Counted from the first letter of the stretch, positions 55,996 to 64,000 are shown. The stretch: DNA of 64,000 nucleotides from Pseudomonas iridis (GCF_017980685.1 NZ_JACXXO010000002.1:372001-436000); one strand, 5' to 3'. The notes: generated from the letters alone by a model not told the origin. Numbers and translations are program-made.

Positions 55996-57063
55996 ATGGA
56001 AAATAATCAGCCGATTATCATCAAGCGCGTCAAGCGCATAGCCGGCGGGCATCACGGCGGGGCGTGGAAAATCGCCTTCGCCGACTTCGCCACGGCGATG
56101 ATGGCGTTCTTCCTGGTGTTGTGGCTGCTGTCTACCGCAACCCCGGAGCAGAAGATCGCCATCGCCGGTTACTTCAAGGATCCGGTCGGCTTCTCCGAAA
56201 GCGGCACGCCGTACATCATCGATCTGGGCGGTACGCCGACGCTGGCGCCGGAAAACACCCTCAACCCCGAGGTGAAGTCCCAGCCGCAACCGGACAAGGT
56301 CACCGTCGACACCGAACAAGTCGAAGGCATGGCCGAAATGGTCGAGAAGGAACGCCTGGAACTGTTGCTGCAAGAGTTGCAGAACAAGGTCGACGAGAAC
56401 CCGCAACTGCAAAAATTCAAGGACCAGATCCTTTTCGAGATCACGCCGAACGGCTTGCGCATCCAGATCATGGACGCCGAGAACCGGCCGATGTTCGACT
56501 CGGGTTCCGCGCGCCTGAAACCTTATTTCGAAGACATCCTGCTGGCCATGGCCGACACCATCAAAGCGGTGCCGAACAAGATCAGCATCAGCGGCCACAC
56601 CGACGCCAAGCCGTATATCGGCAGCGGCGACTACGGCAACTGGGAGCTTTCAGCCAACCGAGCCAACGCTGCACGGCGTGCGCTGATCGCGGGCAGTTAT
56701 CCGGACACGCAAGTGGCGCGGGTGGTCGGTTACGCCTCGTCGGCGTTGTTCGACAAGGAAAAACCGTTCAACCCGATCAATCGTCGCATCGACATCGTGG
56801 TGCTGACCAAAAAGGCTCAGGCGGCCATCGAAGGTGCGCAAGGCCCCGACGCTGCGAAGCCGGGCGAACAAGGTCAGAACGATGCCGCGCCGGAAACCCC
56901 GGTCGACCCGAACGCCTTGCCAGCGGATCAGCAACCGGTGCCCGCGCACGAGCTGCGCGAACGGCTGAACCTGTTCGACGACGCCGCGCCCAAACCGGCT
57001 GAGCCGGGGAGTGCGCCGACCGCGCCACCAGCCACTGCACCGGCCCCTGCGCCGAAGCAGTGA
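55996..57063 (+). CDS. motB: Flagellar motor stator protein MotB
   Basis: MotB anchors the stator to peptidoglycan. The 355-residue protein has one membrane helix with the proton-carrying Asp30 (FADFATAMMAFFLVLWLL) and an OmpA-like domain (about 155-280) with ISGHTDAKPY and NRRIDIVVL. The C-terminal 80 residues are Ala/Pro-rich and disordered-looking. It is co-transcribed with motA and ends at a strong terminator. The usual next gene, rsgA, is displaced by the TIR-caspase insert. Confidence 0.95.
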   Translation: MENNQPIIIKRVKRIAGGHHGGAWKIAFADFATAMMAFFLVLWLLSTATPEQKIAIAGYFKDPVGFSESGTPYIIDLGGTPTLAPENTLNPEVKSQPQPDKVTVDTEQVEGMAEMVEKERLELLLQELQNKVDENPQLQKFKDQILFEITPNGLRIQIMDAENRPMFDSGSARLKPYFEDILLAMADTIKAVPNKISISGHTDAKPYIGSGDYGNWELSANRANAARRALIAGSYPDTQVARVVGYASSALFDKEKPFNPINRRIDIVVLTKKAQAAIEGAQGPDAAKPGEQGQNDAAPETPVDPNALPADQQPVPAHELRERLNLFDDAAPKPAEPGSAPTAPPATAPAPAPKQ

Positions 57064-57067
57064 TTCA

Positions 57068-57100
57068 CAAAAAAGCCGCGAGATGATCGCGGCTTTTTTG
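57068..57100 (+). terminator. Terminator of motAB
   Basis: An A-run and AAAAAGCCGCGA pair with TCGCGGCTTTTTT across a 5-base loop, starting about five bases after the motB stop. The T-run is intact, so this is a classic rho-independent terminator. Confidence 0.93.
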
Positions 57101-57143
57101 TGTCTGTGGTCGGCTTGTGCTTCGCTGTGTTCGTTGGATCTTT

Positions 57144-57308
57144 CCCCCTCACCCCAGCCCTCTCCCCCCAGGGGGCGAGGGGGAAAGGGAGCCGATCTCC
57201 ATACGGTTCAAAACCTGAGTTCGACTCGGTTTTTCACGTCGGCGTAACTCGAACATCCACCTCGGTCAGTCCCCTCTCCCTCCGGGAGAGGGTTAGGGTG
57301 AGGGGCAT
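57144..57308. repeat. MITE-like repeat, copy 3
   Basis: Begins CCCCCTCACCCCAGCCCTCT and ends GGGTTAGGGTGAGGGG. It has the shared TCAGTCCCCTCTCCCT block but a different middle. It lies at the junction between motB and the insert with the TIR gene. Confidence 0.83.
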
Positions 57309-57324
57309 CAAGGGTGACGATGTT

Positions 57325-57810
57325 TCAGAACCCGCGCCGAATCCGGTTCTTCAATTGTTCGTGGAACATGTCGGCATCGCGTTTGTAGCTGCCCTTCACG
57401 GATTCACTTATCGACTCCAGTGACATCGACCGCTTGTTCGACACCTCCTCACGATACGCATCAATAAAGAAATCCAGATCACTTTCCGTGTTCAGCTTCG
57501 GCCATTTGTCCAGATACAGCGGCAACTCCGCTGGCCCGGTCCTGAAGGAACAGATCCGCCGGTTGCTGATGGTCGCTTCGCCGATTTCAAACGGCACCCA
57601 CCACGACAACGCGGTTTTTTCCGAAACCACCGCGAGCAAGTGCGTGCATTCGGTGATGTTGCGCGTAATGACCCCGGTGATGTCATCGGTGGTCTGCGAT
57701 TCCAGGTCCAGCACGTCAAGGTAAGTCTTGATGTTGGCCCTGATCAGGCGGTTGTTGATGGCCATCGCGTAGGCGCGATCCATGTGGCGGTAGCTGATGA
57801 AGACTGGCAT
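57325..57810 (-). CDS. TIR-domain protein
   Basis: A 161-residue protein made almost wholly of a TIR domain. It begins MPVFISYRHMDRAYAMAINN (strand A and BB-type loop) and contains HLLAVVSEKTALSWWVPFEI, where Glu75 matches the catalytic Glu of NAD-cleaving TIRs. Bacterial TIR enzymes make ADP-ribose-type signals in Thoeris and other anti-phage systems. Its ATG overlaps the stop of the caspase-like gene by three bases (ATGA), so the pair is one operon. Longer in-frame reading upstream lies in the protease gene. Confidence 0.85.
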   Translation of the reverse strand: MPVFISYRHMDRAYAMAINNRLIRANIKTYLDVLDLESQTTDDITGVITRNITECTHLLAVVSEKTALSWWVPFEIGEATISNRRICSFRTGPAELPLYLDKWPKLNTESDLDFFIDAYREEVSNKRSMSLESISESVKGSYKRDADMFHEQLKNRIRRGF

Positions 57811-58768
57811 CAGAAGTGTCCTTTGAGGGCGAGTTCGCGGTAATAGGCGCCAAGGGCGGTGAGGCGGCAGCCGGTCGAGTGGATGGCCGCGTAATACATA
57901 TGCTCGGCGTCCATCGGTTCGATCAGGCTGTGGCGGTTGCACTTTTGCAGTTGGGCGAAGACTTCGCCGTGGTCCGGATTGAAAGTGGCTTCGGTGGGTT
58001 CGTAGCTGGGATCGAGCGGGAAAACCGACTCGGCTTCGGTAAACCATTCGGGGAGTTTGCGCAGGATTTCCTTGGGGATCAGCGGCGAGACTTCACGCAG
58101 GGAAATGAATTGCGACACGTTGGTCTTGAACACCGGGCGCTGTTCCCAGGCGTCGAGCGCATTGTCGACGAAGGAATAGAGGCTGCCGGGAGTGATCTTG
58201 CCGAGGATGTTGGCTGCGCCGCCATGCAGCGCCTGCAACAGCAGCCGGTGAACACACCGTGTTGCGCGCCTTCCATGGCCGACTCTTCCTTTTTGCACGC
58301 GGTCAGGATGGTCATGCCTTCGCCGACCACGCTGCTTTCACTGCGCAACGCGCGCGCCTCGCCGGCCGCGCCGCTTTGGCAGCAGTCGAGGATGATCACC
58401 TTGTTCTTGATCCTCGTGGCTTTGGTTGCCCAGTTGAGGATGTCGCTGATGCGGATGCCGTCCTTGGCGTTTCGGTAGTTCTGCGGCAACAGCATGCCTT
58501 CATCATTGTCATTGTCGAAGCCGCCATGCCCGGCGAAGTACAGCAGCGCGACGTTACAGTCGCCGGAAAACAGTTCGCGAATCTGGTCTTCGAGTTTCTC
58601 CCTGCTCAAGTGATCCTCGGCGGATGTCAGCACCACGTTCTTGAAGTTGGGGTCGCCATTTGCGTCGGTTTTCAGTACGGACGCCATGGCCATGGCGTCA
58701 TTGCTGCACCCGCTCAAGCGCGGAATATGTTTGTAGTCGTTGATCCCGATAAACAGTCCCTTGCGCAT
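57810..58768 (-). pseudogene. Caspase-like protease gene, broken by a one-base frameshift
   Basis: ATG at 58768 begins MRKGLFIGINDYKHIPRLSG, the start of a peptidase C14 (caspase/metacaspase) domain. The catalytic pair is visible: His81 in YFAGHGGFDN and Cys130 in IILDCCQSG. After GAQHGVFTG (about residue 175, near 58245) the frame is lost. The continuation LLLQALHGGAANILG to ALKGHF lies one frame over and runs to 57810. The span is 959 bp, one short of a multiple of three. Adding one base restores a 319-residue protein. It may be a real mutation, a sequencing error, or slippage. Confidence 0.85.
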
Positions 58769-58770
58769 GA

Positions 58771-58914
58771 TTACACCGCCGTATGCAGACGAATCGCGCT
58801 GACAATGCTGTTGGTGTTCCACGCGCACTCGGCCTGTGCGGCGTTGCGTACCAGGTTGTCGTGGGCATGGGAGTAGTTCCACGAGTGACTGATGAACAAA
58901 TGGTAGGTTTGCAT
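58771..58914 (-). pseudogene. Truncated TIR-like fragment
   Basis: A 47-residue reading frame begins MQTYHLFISHSWNYSHAHDN, the start of the TIR-like (DUF1863/MTH538, ThsB-type) family. The domain normally runs 100-150 residues; here it stops after LHTAV, three bases before the caspase-like start. The catalytic half is missing and I find no continuation in other frames. It is probably a deletion remnant, though a short partner or regulator cannot be excluded. GAGG-type ribosome site sequence lies just upstream. Confidence 0.6.
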
Positions 58915-58956
58915 GGGGTTCCTCGGAGGTCGCGAAAGTGCGGACGAGGAACTGAA

Positions 58957-58981
58957 TGTAGGCATCTGGGAGATGCCTACA
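58957..58981. promoter_or_regulatory. Perfect inverted repeat upstream of the TIR/caspase unit
   Basis: TGTAGGCATCT (58957-58967) and AGATGCCTACA (58971-58981) are exact inverses around GGG, about 43 bp upstream of the fragment's ATG. It could be an operator or a leader hairpin. No promoter is clear in the 144-bp gap to rsgA. Confidence 0.5.
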
Positions 58982-59087
58982 AGATGTGCGCGGCAAAAGA
59001 GAAATGTCCTGCAAACAGGCGTGTGCAGGCCTTACAGAAAATTCTGATGTTTAAAAAACAGGGGGATTGTAAGGGCGGGTCCGACAA

Positions 59088-59116
59088 CCGGCAGCACCTG
59101 AGACAGGCGCTGCCGG
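59088..59116 (-). terminator. Hairpin downstream of rsgA
   Basis: CCGGCAGC (59088-59095) pairs with GCTGCCGG (59109-59116), with a further CCTG/CAGG pair inside the loop. It lies ten bases past the rsgA stop on the minus strand and probably ends that transcript. The T-run is weak. Confidence 0.55.
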
Positions 59117-59125
59117 CTTGGCTGT

Positions 59126-60157
59126 TTAATAGCCGCTTTCAGGCAGACTGGCGATGATCGAGCGATAGCTGTTCATCCGTTGCTGCTGCACGCGGCCATC
59201 TTCCAATGCCTTGAGCAGTGCGCAACCCGGTTCGCGATCATGTTTGCAATCGCGGAAGCGGCAGGTCCCGAGCAAATCGTTGAACTCGATGAAGCCGGCT
59301 TCAACGTCGGCGCGGCTGACGTGGCCGAGGCCGAATTCGCGGATGCCCGGGGAGTCGATCAGTTCACCACCGCCGGGGAAGTGGAACAGACGCGCGGTGG
59401 TCGTCGTGTGCGTGCCCTGGCCGGAGAGTTCGGACAGCGGCCCGACGCGGGTTTCAACCTCCGGCAGCAGGCTGTTGACCAGCGACGACTTGCCGACGCC
59501 GGACTGGCCGACGAAGACGCTGATGCGCCCATCGAGCTGCTGTTGCAGTTGTTCCATGCCGTTGCCGTGGTGCGCCGAAACTTCCAGCACCGGATAACCG
59601 AGCGTGCGATAAACCGCCAACAGCGCGTTCAGCGCCGGAGCGTTCTGCTCGTCGATCAGGTCGAATTTGTTCAGCAGCAACAGCGGACGGATGCCGGCGT
59701 GTTCGGCCGCGACCAGGTAACGGTCGATCAGGTTGGCATGCGGCTCGGGCAGCGGGGCGAAAACGATGACGATCATGTCAACGTTGGCGGCGACCGGTTT
59801 GAGCTGGCCACGGCTGTCCGGGCGGCACAACTCGGTGGTGCGCGGCAATTGCGCGACGATCACACCGATGCCCTGGTTGCCGGCACGCCAGACGACGGTG
59901 TCGCCGGTCACCAGCGCCGGCAGGTTGGCGCGCAGGTGGCAACGGAACACCTGGCCGGCGAGTTCGCCGTCCTTGGCCTCGACTTCGACCTGCACACCGA
60001 AGTGCGCGATCACCAGACCGGTCTGTTCCGGGCCCAGGTCGCCACCTTCAAGGGCCTCGACAGCCGAGGACTCGCGTTTGGCGGCGCGTGCGGCGCGCTC
60101 GCCCTGAATTTTTTCGATGCGCCAGTTTTGACGTCGATTGAGTTGGCGTTTGGCCAT
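59126..60157 (-). CDS. rsgA: Ribosome small-subunit GTPase RsgA
   Basis: RsgA is a circularly permuted GTPase that helps late 30S maturation. The 343-residue protein has a basic N-terminus and OB-fold, then G4 (LLNKFDL), G1 ([14 protein letters not shown]) and G3 (DSPGIREFG) in permuted order, and a C-terminal zinc knuckle [14 protein letters not shown]. Position is PA4952. It is divergent from orn. The TIR-caspase insert lies downstream of it. Confidence 0.95.
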   Translation of the reverse strand: MAKRQLNRRQNWRIEKIQGERAARAAKRESSAVEALEGGDLGPEQTGLVIAHFGVQVEVEAKDGELAGQVFRCHLRANLPALVTGDTVVWRAGNQGIGVIVAQLPRTTELCRPDSRGQLKPVAANVDMIVIVFAPLPEPHANLIDRYLVAAEHAGIRPLLLLNKFDLIDEQNAPALNALLAVYRTLGYPVLEVSAHHGNGMEQLQQQLDGRISVFVGQSGVGKSSLVNSLLPEVETRVGPLSELSGQGTHTTTTARLFHFPGGGELIDSPGIREFGLGHVSRADVEAGFIEFNDLLGTCRFRDCKHDREPGCALLKALEDGRVQQQRMNSYRSIIASLPESGY

Positions 60158-60264
60158 GGGTGTTCCGTCTGAAGAATGCAGCGATTAGGTAAAACGGCCG
60201 CGAGTTTAGCACGCCCGGCCACCGGCCTAAGCTAAACTGCGCAGCATTGCCTAGGAGCCCGAAT

Positions 60265-60807
60265 ATGCAGAACCCGCAGAACTTGATCTGGATCGACCTG
60301 GAAATGACCGGTCTGGATCCGGAAAACGACGTCATCATCGAAATGGCCACTATCGTCACTGACAGCGACCTCAACACCCTGGCCGAAGGCCCGGTCATCG
60401 CCATCCACCACAGCGACGAAGTCCTCTCGCGCATGGACGAGTGGAACACCCGCACCCACGGCAACTCCGGCCTGACCCAGCGCGTACGTGAAAGCCGCGT
60501 CAGCATGGCCGAAGCCGAAGCCGAAACCATCGCCTTCCTCGAAAAGTGGGTGCCGAAGGGCAAGTCGCCGATTTGCGGCAACAGCATCTGCCAGGATCGT
60601 CGCTTCCTTTATACCCATATGAAGGCGCTGGAAAGCTACTTCCACTATCGCAACCTCGACGTCTCGACGCTCAAGGAACTGGCGGCCCGCTGGGCGCCGG
60701 ACGTACGCGACAGCTTCAAGAAGGGCGGCACGCACCTGGCGCTCGACGACATCCGCGAGTCGATCGCCGAGCTGCAGCACTACCGCGAGCATTTCATCAA
60801 GTTCTGA
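60265..60807 (+). CDS. orn: Oligoribonuclease
   Basis: Orn degrades di- and oligoribonucleotides, including pGpG from c-di-GMP breakdown, and is usually essential in Pseudomonas. The 180-residue DEDDh exonuclease has Asp11 and Glu13 in [13 protein letters not shown] and the C-terminal [17 protein letters not shown] 60265 has an AGGAG site; an in-frame start six codons earlier lacks one. It faces away from rsgA. Confidence 0.96.
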   Translation: MQNPQNLIWIDLEMTGLDPENDVIIEMATIVTDSDLNTLAEGPVIAIHHSDEVLSRMDEWNTRTHGNSGLTQRVRESRVSMAEAEAETIAFLEKWVPKGKSPICGNSICQDRRFLYTHMKALESYFHYRNLDVSTLKELAARWAPDVRDSFKKGGTHLALDDIRESIAELQHYREHFIKF

Positions 60808-60889
60808 CATCGGAGGACTGCGCTGCTGCCCTCTTTTGGTGCCATGGCGAAGTGAGTAGACTGCGCGCCTTCCTGCAAGGATCGCCACC

Positions 60890-61501
60890 ATGTTGCTAAT
60901 GCTCTACCTCGTCGCCATCACCGCTGAAGCCATGACCGGCGCACTGTCTGCCGGTCGTCGTGGCATGGACTGGTTTGGTGTGGTGCTGATCGCCTGTGTC
61001 ACGGCGTTGGGCGGTGGTTCGGTGCGTGATGTGCTGCTCGGGCATTACCCGCTGACGTGGGTCAAACATCCGGAATATCTGGTGCTGACCTCGCTCGCCG
61101 CAATGTTCACGGTGTTTACCGCACGCTGGATGCGCCACCTGCGCTCGCTGTTTCTGGTGCTCGATGCTGTCGGCCTGGTGGCCTTCACCCTGATCGGCTG
61201 CATGACCGCGCTGGAAATGGGCCACGGCATGTTGGTGGCTTCGGTCAGCGGCGTGATCACCGGGGTATTCGGCGGCATCCTGCGCGATATCTTCTGTAAC
61301 GACATCCCGCTGATCTTCCGGCGCGAACTTTACGCCAGCGTCTCTTTTGCGGCGGCATGGTGTTACATGTTCTGCCTGTTTCTGAATCTTCCGAGCGAGC
61401 AGGCGATCCTGATAACTTTATTCGGCGGATTCCTGTTACGTCTGTTGGCAATTCGTTTTCATTGGGAAATGCCAAAATTTGTCTATAACGACGAGCATTG
61501 A
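60890..61501 (+). CDS. TRIC-family (UPF0126) membrane protein
   Basis: A 203-residue inner-membrane protein with seven predicted helices and two repeats of the family motif: ALGGGSVRDVLLGHYPL near residue 40 and GVFGGILRDIFCNDIPL near 125. Prokaryotic TRIC homologues are trimeric cation channels; E. coli YicG is one. The function in Pseudomonas is not known. It starts 82 bp after orn. After its stop the base composition turns AT-richer. Confidence 0.85.
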   Translation: MLLMLYLVAITAEAMTGALSAGRRGMDWFGVVLIACVTALGGGSVRDVLLGHYPLTWVKHPEYLVLTSLAAMFTVFTARWMRHLRSLFLVLDAVGLVAFTLIGCMTALEMGHGMLVASVSGVITGVFGGILRDIFCNDIPLIFRRELYASVSFAAAWCYMFCLFLNLPSEQAILITLFGGFLLRLLAIRFHWEMPKFVYNDEH

Positions 61502-61685
61502 TAGTCCTCGCAGTCAGTAACTTGTGCTGATTCGATGGTCAGCGTTTTGTTAATGGCTTACAAGTGTATATAGGCTTCTTACATTTTTCGCTTTGCTGTT
61601 GTTTTGACGGTCGTGTTATTTATTTGGTCGATAGCTTGCTCAAGGTCTATCTGCCAAGTAAATACAACGTCAAAGGATTTGCATT
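61502..61685 (+). promoter_or_regulatory. AT-rich upstream region of the accessory genes
   Basis: This 184-bp gap is markedly richer in A and T than the housekeeping DNA and holds T-runs such as GTTATTTATTTGG. It ends in an AAAGGA ribosome site eight bases before the next ATG. I cannot fix a single promoter in it. Confidence 0.4.
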
Positions 61686-62708
61686 ATGAGTGAAAACATG
61701 GAAGTAACACAAAGCCATCTGGGAGTCGCCGACTCTATCATCAGTTTCAAAGTCAAATTTGATGCCGGTGAGGTCACGCGAAGCAAGTCGCTGTTCGGTA
61801 ATGGTCGCATGCAAGTTAAAGTGCAAGTGCTTGTTGCCGCCGCTGATATCAACGGGAATACGGTGCATGTACCGGCTGACGTAATGAATAGCATCGAACT
61901 TATTCATTATGGTACGGGCAGGAGGTTACGGGATGGCTGGTCCGCCAGTATCGAGCAAGGGCCCTATACCCTTGAAGCGCAATCTTCGGCCATGACCACC
62001 TCGATTCCCGACGACGAGACAGACGAGGACATACTCCATCCGCAAGTCCGTACTTTCTGGGTCTCCTGCTCCGTTGCCGGCACGACCCAGATTGCCGCAC
62101 GGCTTACCCTGGCCGGGCAGACGATTCGTACCAACGGGACGACGCTGGCCAGTGTCCACGACAGCAGCGTAACCCTGGAAGCACAACAACCATTGGCTTA
62201 CGCCATTGACCAGTTCCGCTGGCAGGCGACGCGTCGCGGCAATGAAGAGCCGGGCAATCGAATCTGGAACTACTACCTCGGGTTGTATCCACAAGGACAG
62301 CAGATCAAGCTTGTCGACTGGATTGCCGATGTCCCCGCCGATACCGATCCTATGTTCGCCACGGCCAATAAGCTCAATGCCTACGTGACTAATTTTCTCA
62401 CAGGTGTTCTGGCTCGTCCAAGAGAGCGCAGCTTGAGCATCGGATTGCCATTCAACGGTGATCCTATTGTGTTCACGTTTTCCGCTGATGCAATTAAGCG
62501 AGATAAGAAGTTTTATTCCGTGAGGGTCAATGATCGTGATGGAGAACTCACGGTGGTGCAGGCACTGTCTGAATATTCGAGTTTGGACCGTGCCTACAAA
62601 AAAGGCGATGTATTCCAGTTTCGCGCCATTGATCAACACGGTACGGAACATAAACTGGCGATTCGCACGGACTTTGTCGCGCGCACTTTTGGTCTGGAGC
62701 GCGGGTAA
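61686..62708 (+). CDS. Unrecognised 340-residue accessory protein
   Basis: I do not recognise this family. The protein is soluble-looking with no signal peptide or membrane helix, and its pattern is strand-rich, with Ig-like or lectin-like character (TFWVSCSVAGTTQIAARLTL, TLASVHDSSVTLEAQ). A Trp-rich segment RIWNYYLGLYPQG lies near residue 200. The AAAGGA site gives a secure ATG. It precedes a large toxin-like gene by 189 bp and has the same direction, so a role as a partner, adaptor or delivery protein is possible. That is inference only. Confidence 0.55.
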   Translation: MSENMEVTQSHLGVADSIISFKVKFDAGEVTRSKSLFGNGRMQVKVQVLVAAADINGNTVHVPADVMNSIELIHYGTGRRLRDGWSASIEQGPYTLEAQSSAMTTSIPDDETDEDILHPQVRTFWVSCSVAGTTQIAARLTLAGQTIRTNGTTLASVHDSSVTLEAQQPLAYAIDQFRWQATRRGNEEPGNRIWNYYLGLYPQGQQIKLVDWIADVPADTDPMFATANKLNAYVTNFLTGVLARPRERSLSIGLPFNGDPIVFTFSADAIKRDKKFYSVRVNDRDGELTVVQALSEYSSLDRAYKKGDVFQFRAIDQHGTEHKLAIRTDFVARTFGLERG

Positions 62709-62897
62709 GGTTGGCCGTTCAAAATTTGTATCCCTGACACTGTGGTAAAGATATATACCGCTTCATATTGAACAGGCCGGTAAGCTGGTCGGGTCAATCG
62801 TCAATATTCGCAATACTGCGTGATTGTCTTTATGTCATGCGCGGTCTCCGTAACCATGCGGAGTCTGCGCAACCACACATCTCAAGGATGAGAACTC

Positions 62898-64000
62898 ATG
62901 GCTGGCAAACCACCAAAAAAAATCAAACCTGCGCCAAACAAAATCCCCGATATCAACACTGACGGCTTTCATCGGCCGGTAGGGGGTAATCTCCCGTCGT
63001 CTTCGGTGTCCCGTCCACCGGATCCACTGCAGCCTTCCCCCCGACCGCACACGGCAGAATCGGTGGAAGTCATCAGCGTTATCCCGAGCCTGATGCCGCC
63101 CGCCATCCCGATCAGTCACCCGGGTGGGAGTGTCGCGATCAGCGCCTTGTCGAACTACTGGATACCCGTTTCGAGAAATATGGGCGAGGCCAATGAGCAA
63201 GGCATTCGGGTGCTCAAGCAACGCCAATATGTCGCTGTAGATGAAGAGCATTATGTGCAAGTGGTCAAGGACGCCGACAGTGGTCTGTTCCGCGCTACCG
63301 TCACCCGAGAGCGCGAGCCTACCGGTCCGCTACTCAAACCGGATAGCGAGGGCAAACTCTGGTATCCGGTCGAGAGCAGCAACTCCGCGCATGAGCATAT
63401 GGCGGACCTGTTTCACCGTATGGGTTATGCCATCGACGAATTCTCCGACATCACGCTTGCACGCATCCTTGCAGTGAGTGGCCTGGAGGGAACGCTGGCG
63501 CGCCATACCGACGCTGATATTCATCCCCCCGCACTGCTCCAGGACACCCTCAGGCGATTCAGCCTCGATCAGAAAATGGCGCGCTGGCCAAAAGAGGATC
63601 GCGCCGCAGTCTTTAAGGCGCATGAGCGGGCATTCGAAGTCGACTGTGATGAAAATACCTTGCAGATGCGACGAATTTTTCCTGATTTGCCTAAAACTGT
63701 GGCCCAGGCGATATGGCGCAATACGACTGCCGCCGAGCGTCTGCATATGCACAATCAGCCGCGCCTGCCACCGCGAGTGGCGGCAGAGACGTTGGTGGCC
63801 CTGCGAGAGGTTCGTCTGGCCAGGGCTGGCGAAGGGCTTTACTTGAATGCGGTGTCCAATTTGGACAGTGACCGCTTGGCGCTTTATATGATCGGCAGTC
63901 TCGCAGATTGGCCGCGACAGATTCGAATCGAGATGCGTCAGGGCGTGCTGGACGGGGAGGTCTTGAGCGCGATCGGTGACGGCCGGTCGCCGGTTCGTCA
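62898..64000 (+). CDS. N-terminal part of a large toxin-like protein (DUF6543/NEL-type family)
   Basis: An open frame runs from ATG 62898 to the window end, 367 codons with no stop; AAGGATGAG precedes it by about seven bases. The first 60 residues are Lys/Pro-rich and disordered. The part from about residue 250 (LPKTVAQAIWRNTTAAERLH, VALREVRLARAGEGLYL) resembles the N-terminal dermonecrotic-toxin-like (DUF6543) region of Pseudomonas proteins that carry leucine-rich repeats and a NEL ubiquitin ligase domain. Those C-terminal domains would lie beyond this window, so the final function is open. Confidence 0.65.
   Translation, partial: MAGKPPKKIKPAPNKIPDINTDGFHRPVGGNLPSSSVSRPPDPLQPSPRPHTAESVEVISVIPSLMPPAIPISHPGGSVAISALSNYWIPVSRNMGEANEQGIRVLKQRQYVAVDEEHYVQVVKDADSGLFRATVTREREPTGPLLKPDSEGKLWYPVESSNSAHEHMADLFHRMGYAIDEFSDITLARILAVSGLEGTLARHTDADIHPPALLQDTLRRFSLDQKMARWPKEDRAAVFKAHERAFEVDCDENTLQMRRIFPDLPKTVAQAIWRNTTAAERLHMHNQPRLPPRVAAETLVALREVRLARAGEGLYLNAVSNLDSDRLALYMIGSLADWPRQIRIEMRQGVLDGEVLSAIGDGRSPVR

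Noticed and set aside
55135..56598. A 487-codon minus-strand frame opposite motA and motB
   Set aside because: Both stator genes and the sigma-28 promoter are on the plus strand; no domain in the antisense frame.
57810..58298. The C-terminal caspase segment as a separate 162-residue gene
   Set aside because: Its first residues are an out-of-frame reading of the protease, and the true homology begins mid-frame right where the upstream frame is lost.
57816..58478. A 220-codon plus-strand frame across the caspase-like gene
   Set aside because: The minus-strand caspase motifs are unmistakable, while this frame crosses the frameshift point and has no motif.
62709..62897. A small gene at 62768-62962 before the toxin-like gene
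   Set aside because: It overlaps the secure ATG at 62898 in another frame, lacks a ribosome site and shows no family features.

Overview
The window is chromosomal DNA of a Pseudomonas, most likely of the P. fluorescens group. Protein families and gene order follow, in reverse numbering, the P. aeruginosa PAO1 stretch from about PA5014 (glnE) to PA4950. The intergenic spaces carry the REP-type palindromes typical of fluorescent pseudomonads. No rRNA, tRNA, CRISPR array, transposase or prophage gene was seen. Gene names taken from the PAO1 order are recalled, not searched.

Region 1 (1-24.9 kb) is a lipopolysaccharide core locus. It starts with the 3' end of glnE and a REP array. Then come heptosyltransferases waaF and waaC, glucosyltransferase waaG and heptose kinase waaP, followed by three further kinase-fold proteins, one with two kinase domains. 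Next are a carbamoyltransferase, a GT4 enzyme (wapH), mig-14, the de-N-acetylase dnpA, a DUF6625-like protein, ssg and wapR. On the opposite strand is an O-antigen ligase fused to a kinase-like domain. Then msbA, hldE and three accessory genes, one of them sialyltransferase-like (GT29). Together they make ADP-heptose, build and phosphorylate the core, attach O antigen and flip lipid A-core.

Region 2 (24.9-32.3 kb) holds a Nudix-like protein, an aldo/keto reductase, a FAD oxidoreductase, an EmrE-type SMR pump beside a LysR regulator, the Kdo transferase waaA, and tolC.

Region 3 (32.4-49.7 kb) is housekeeping: a TPP riboswitch with thiC, cytX, a lipoprotein, then nudF-yqiB-cpdA-yqiA-parE in the order also known from E. 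coli, two envelope proteins, parC, a PqiC-like lipoprotein, a YtjB-like membrane protein and serB.

Region 4 (49.7-61.5 kb) contains a FimW-like protein, psd, rhdA, an HDOD protein, motAB behind a clear sigma-28 promoter, rsgA, orn and a TRIC-family membrane protein. Between motB and rsgA sits an insert with a TIR-domain gene, a caspase-like protease gene broken by a one-base frameshift, and a truncated second TIR-like gene. This looks like a decaying TIR-caspase defence cassette and is the most interesting part of the window.

Region 5 (61.5-64 kb) is an AT-richer accessory edge with an unrecognised 340-residue protein and the start of a large protein resembling the DUF6543/NEL-type toxin family, cut by the window end.

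Three families of non-coding repeats are scattered between genes: REP pairs (REPINs), a roughly 165-220 bp element ending in CCCCTCACCC inverted repeats (three copies), and a shorter inverted element built on GATCGCAGCCTTCGGCAG (two copies).
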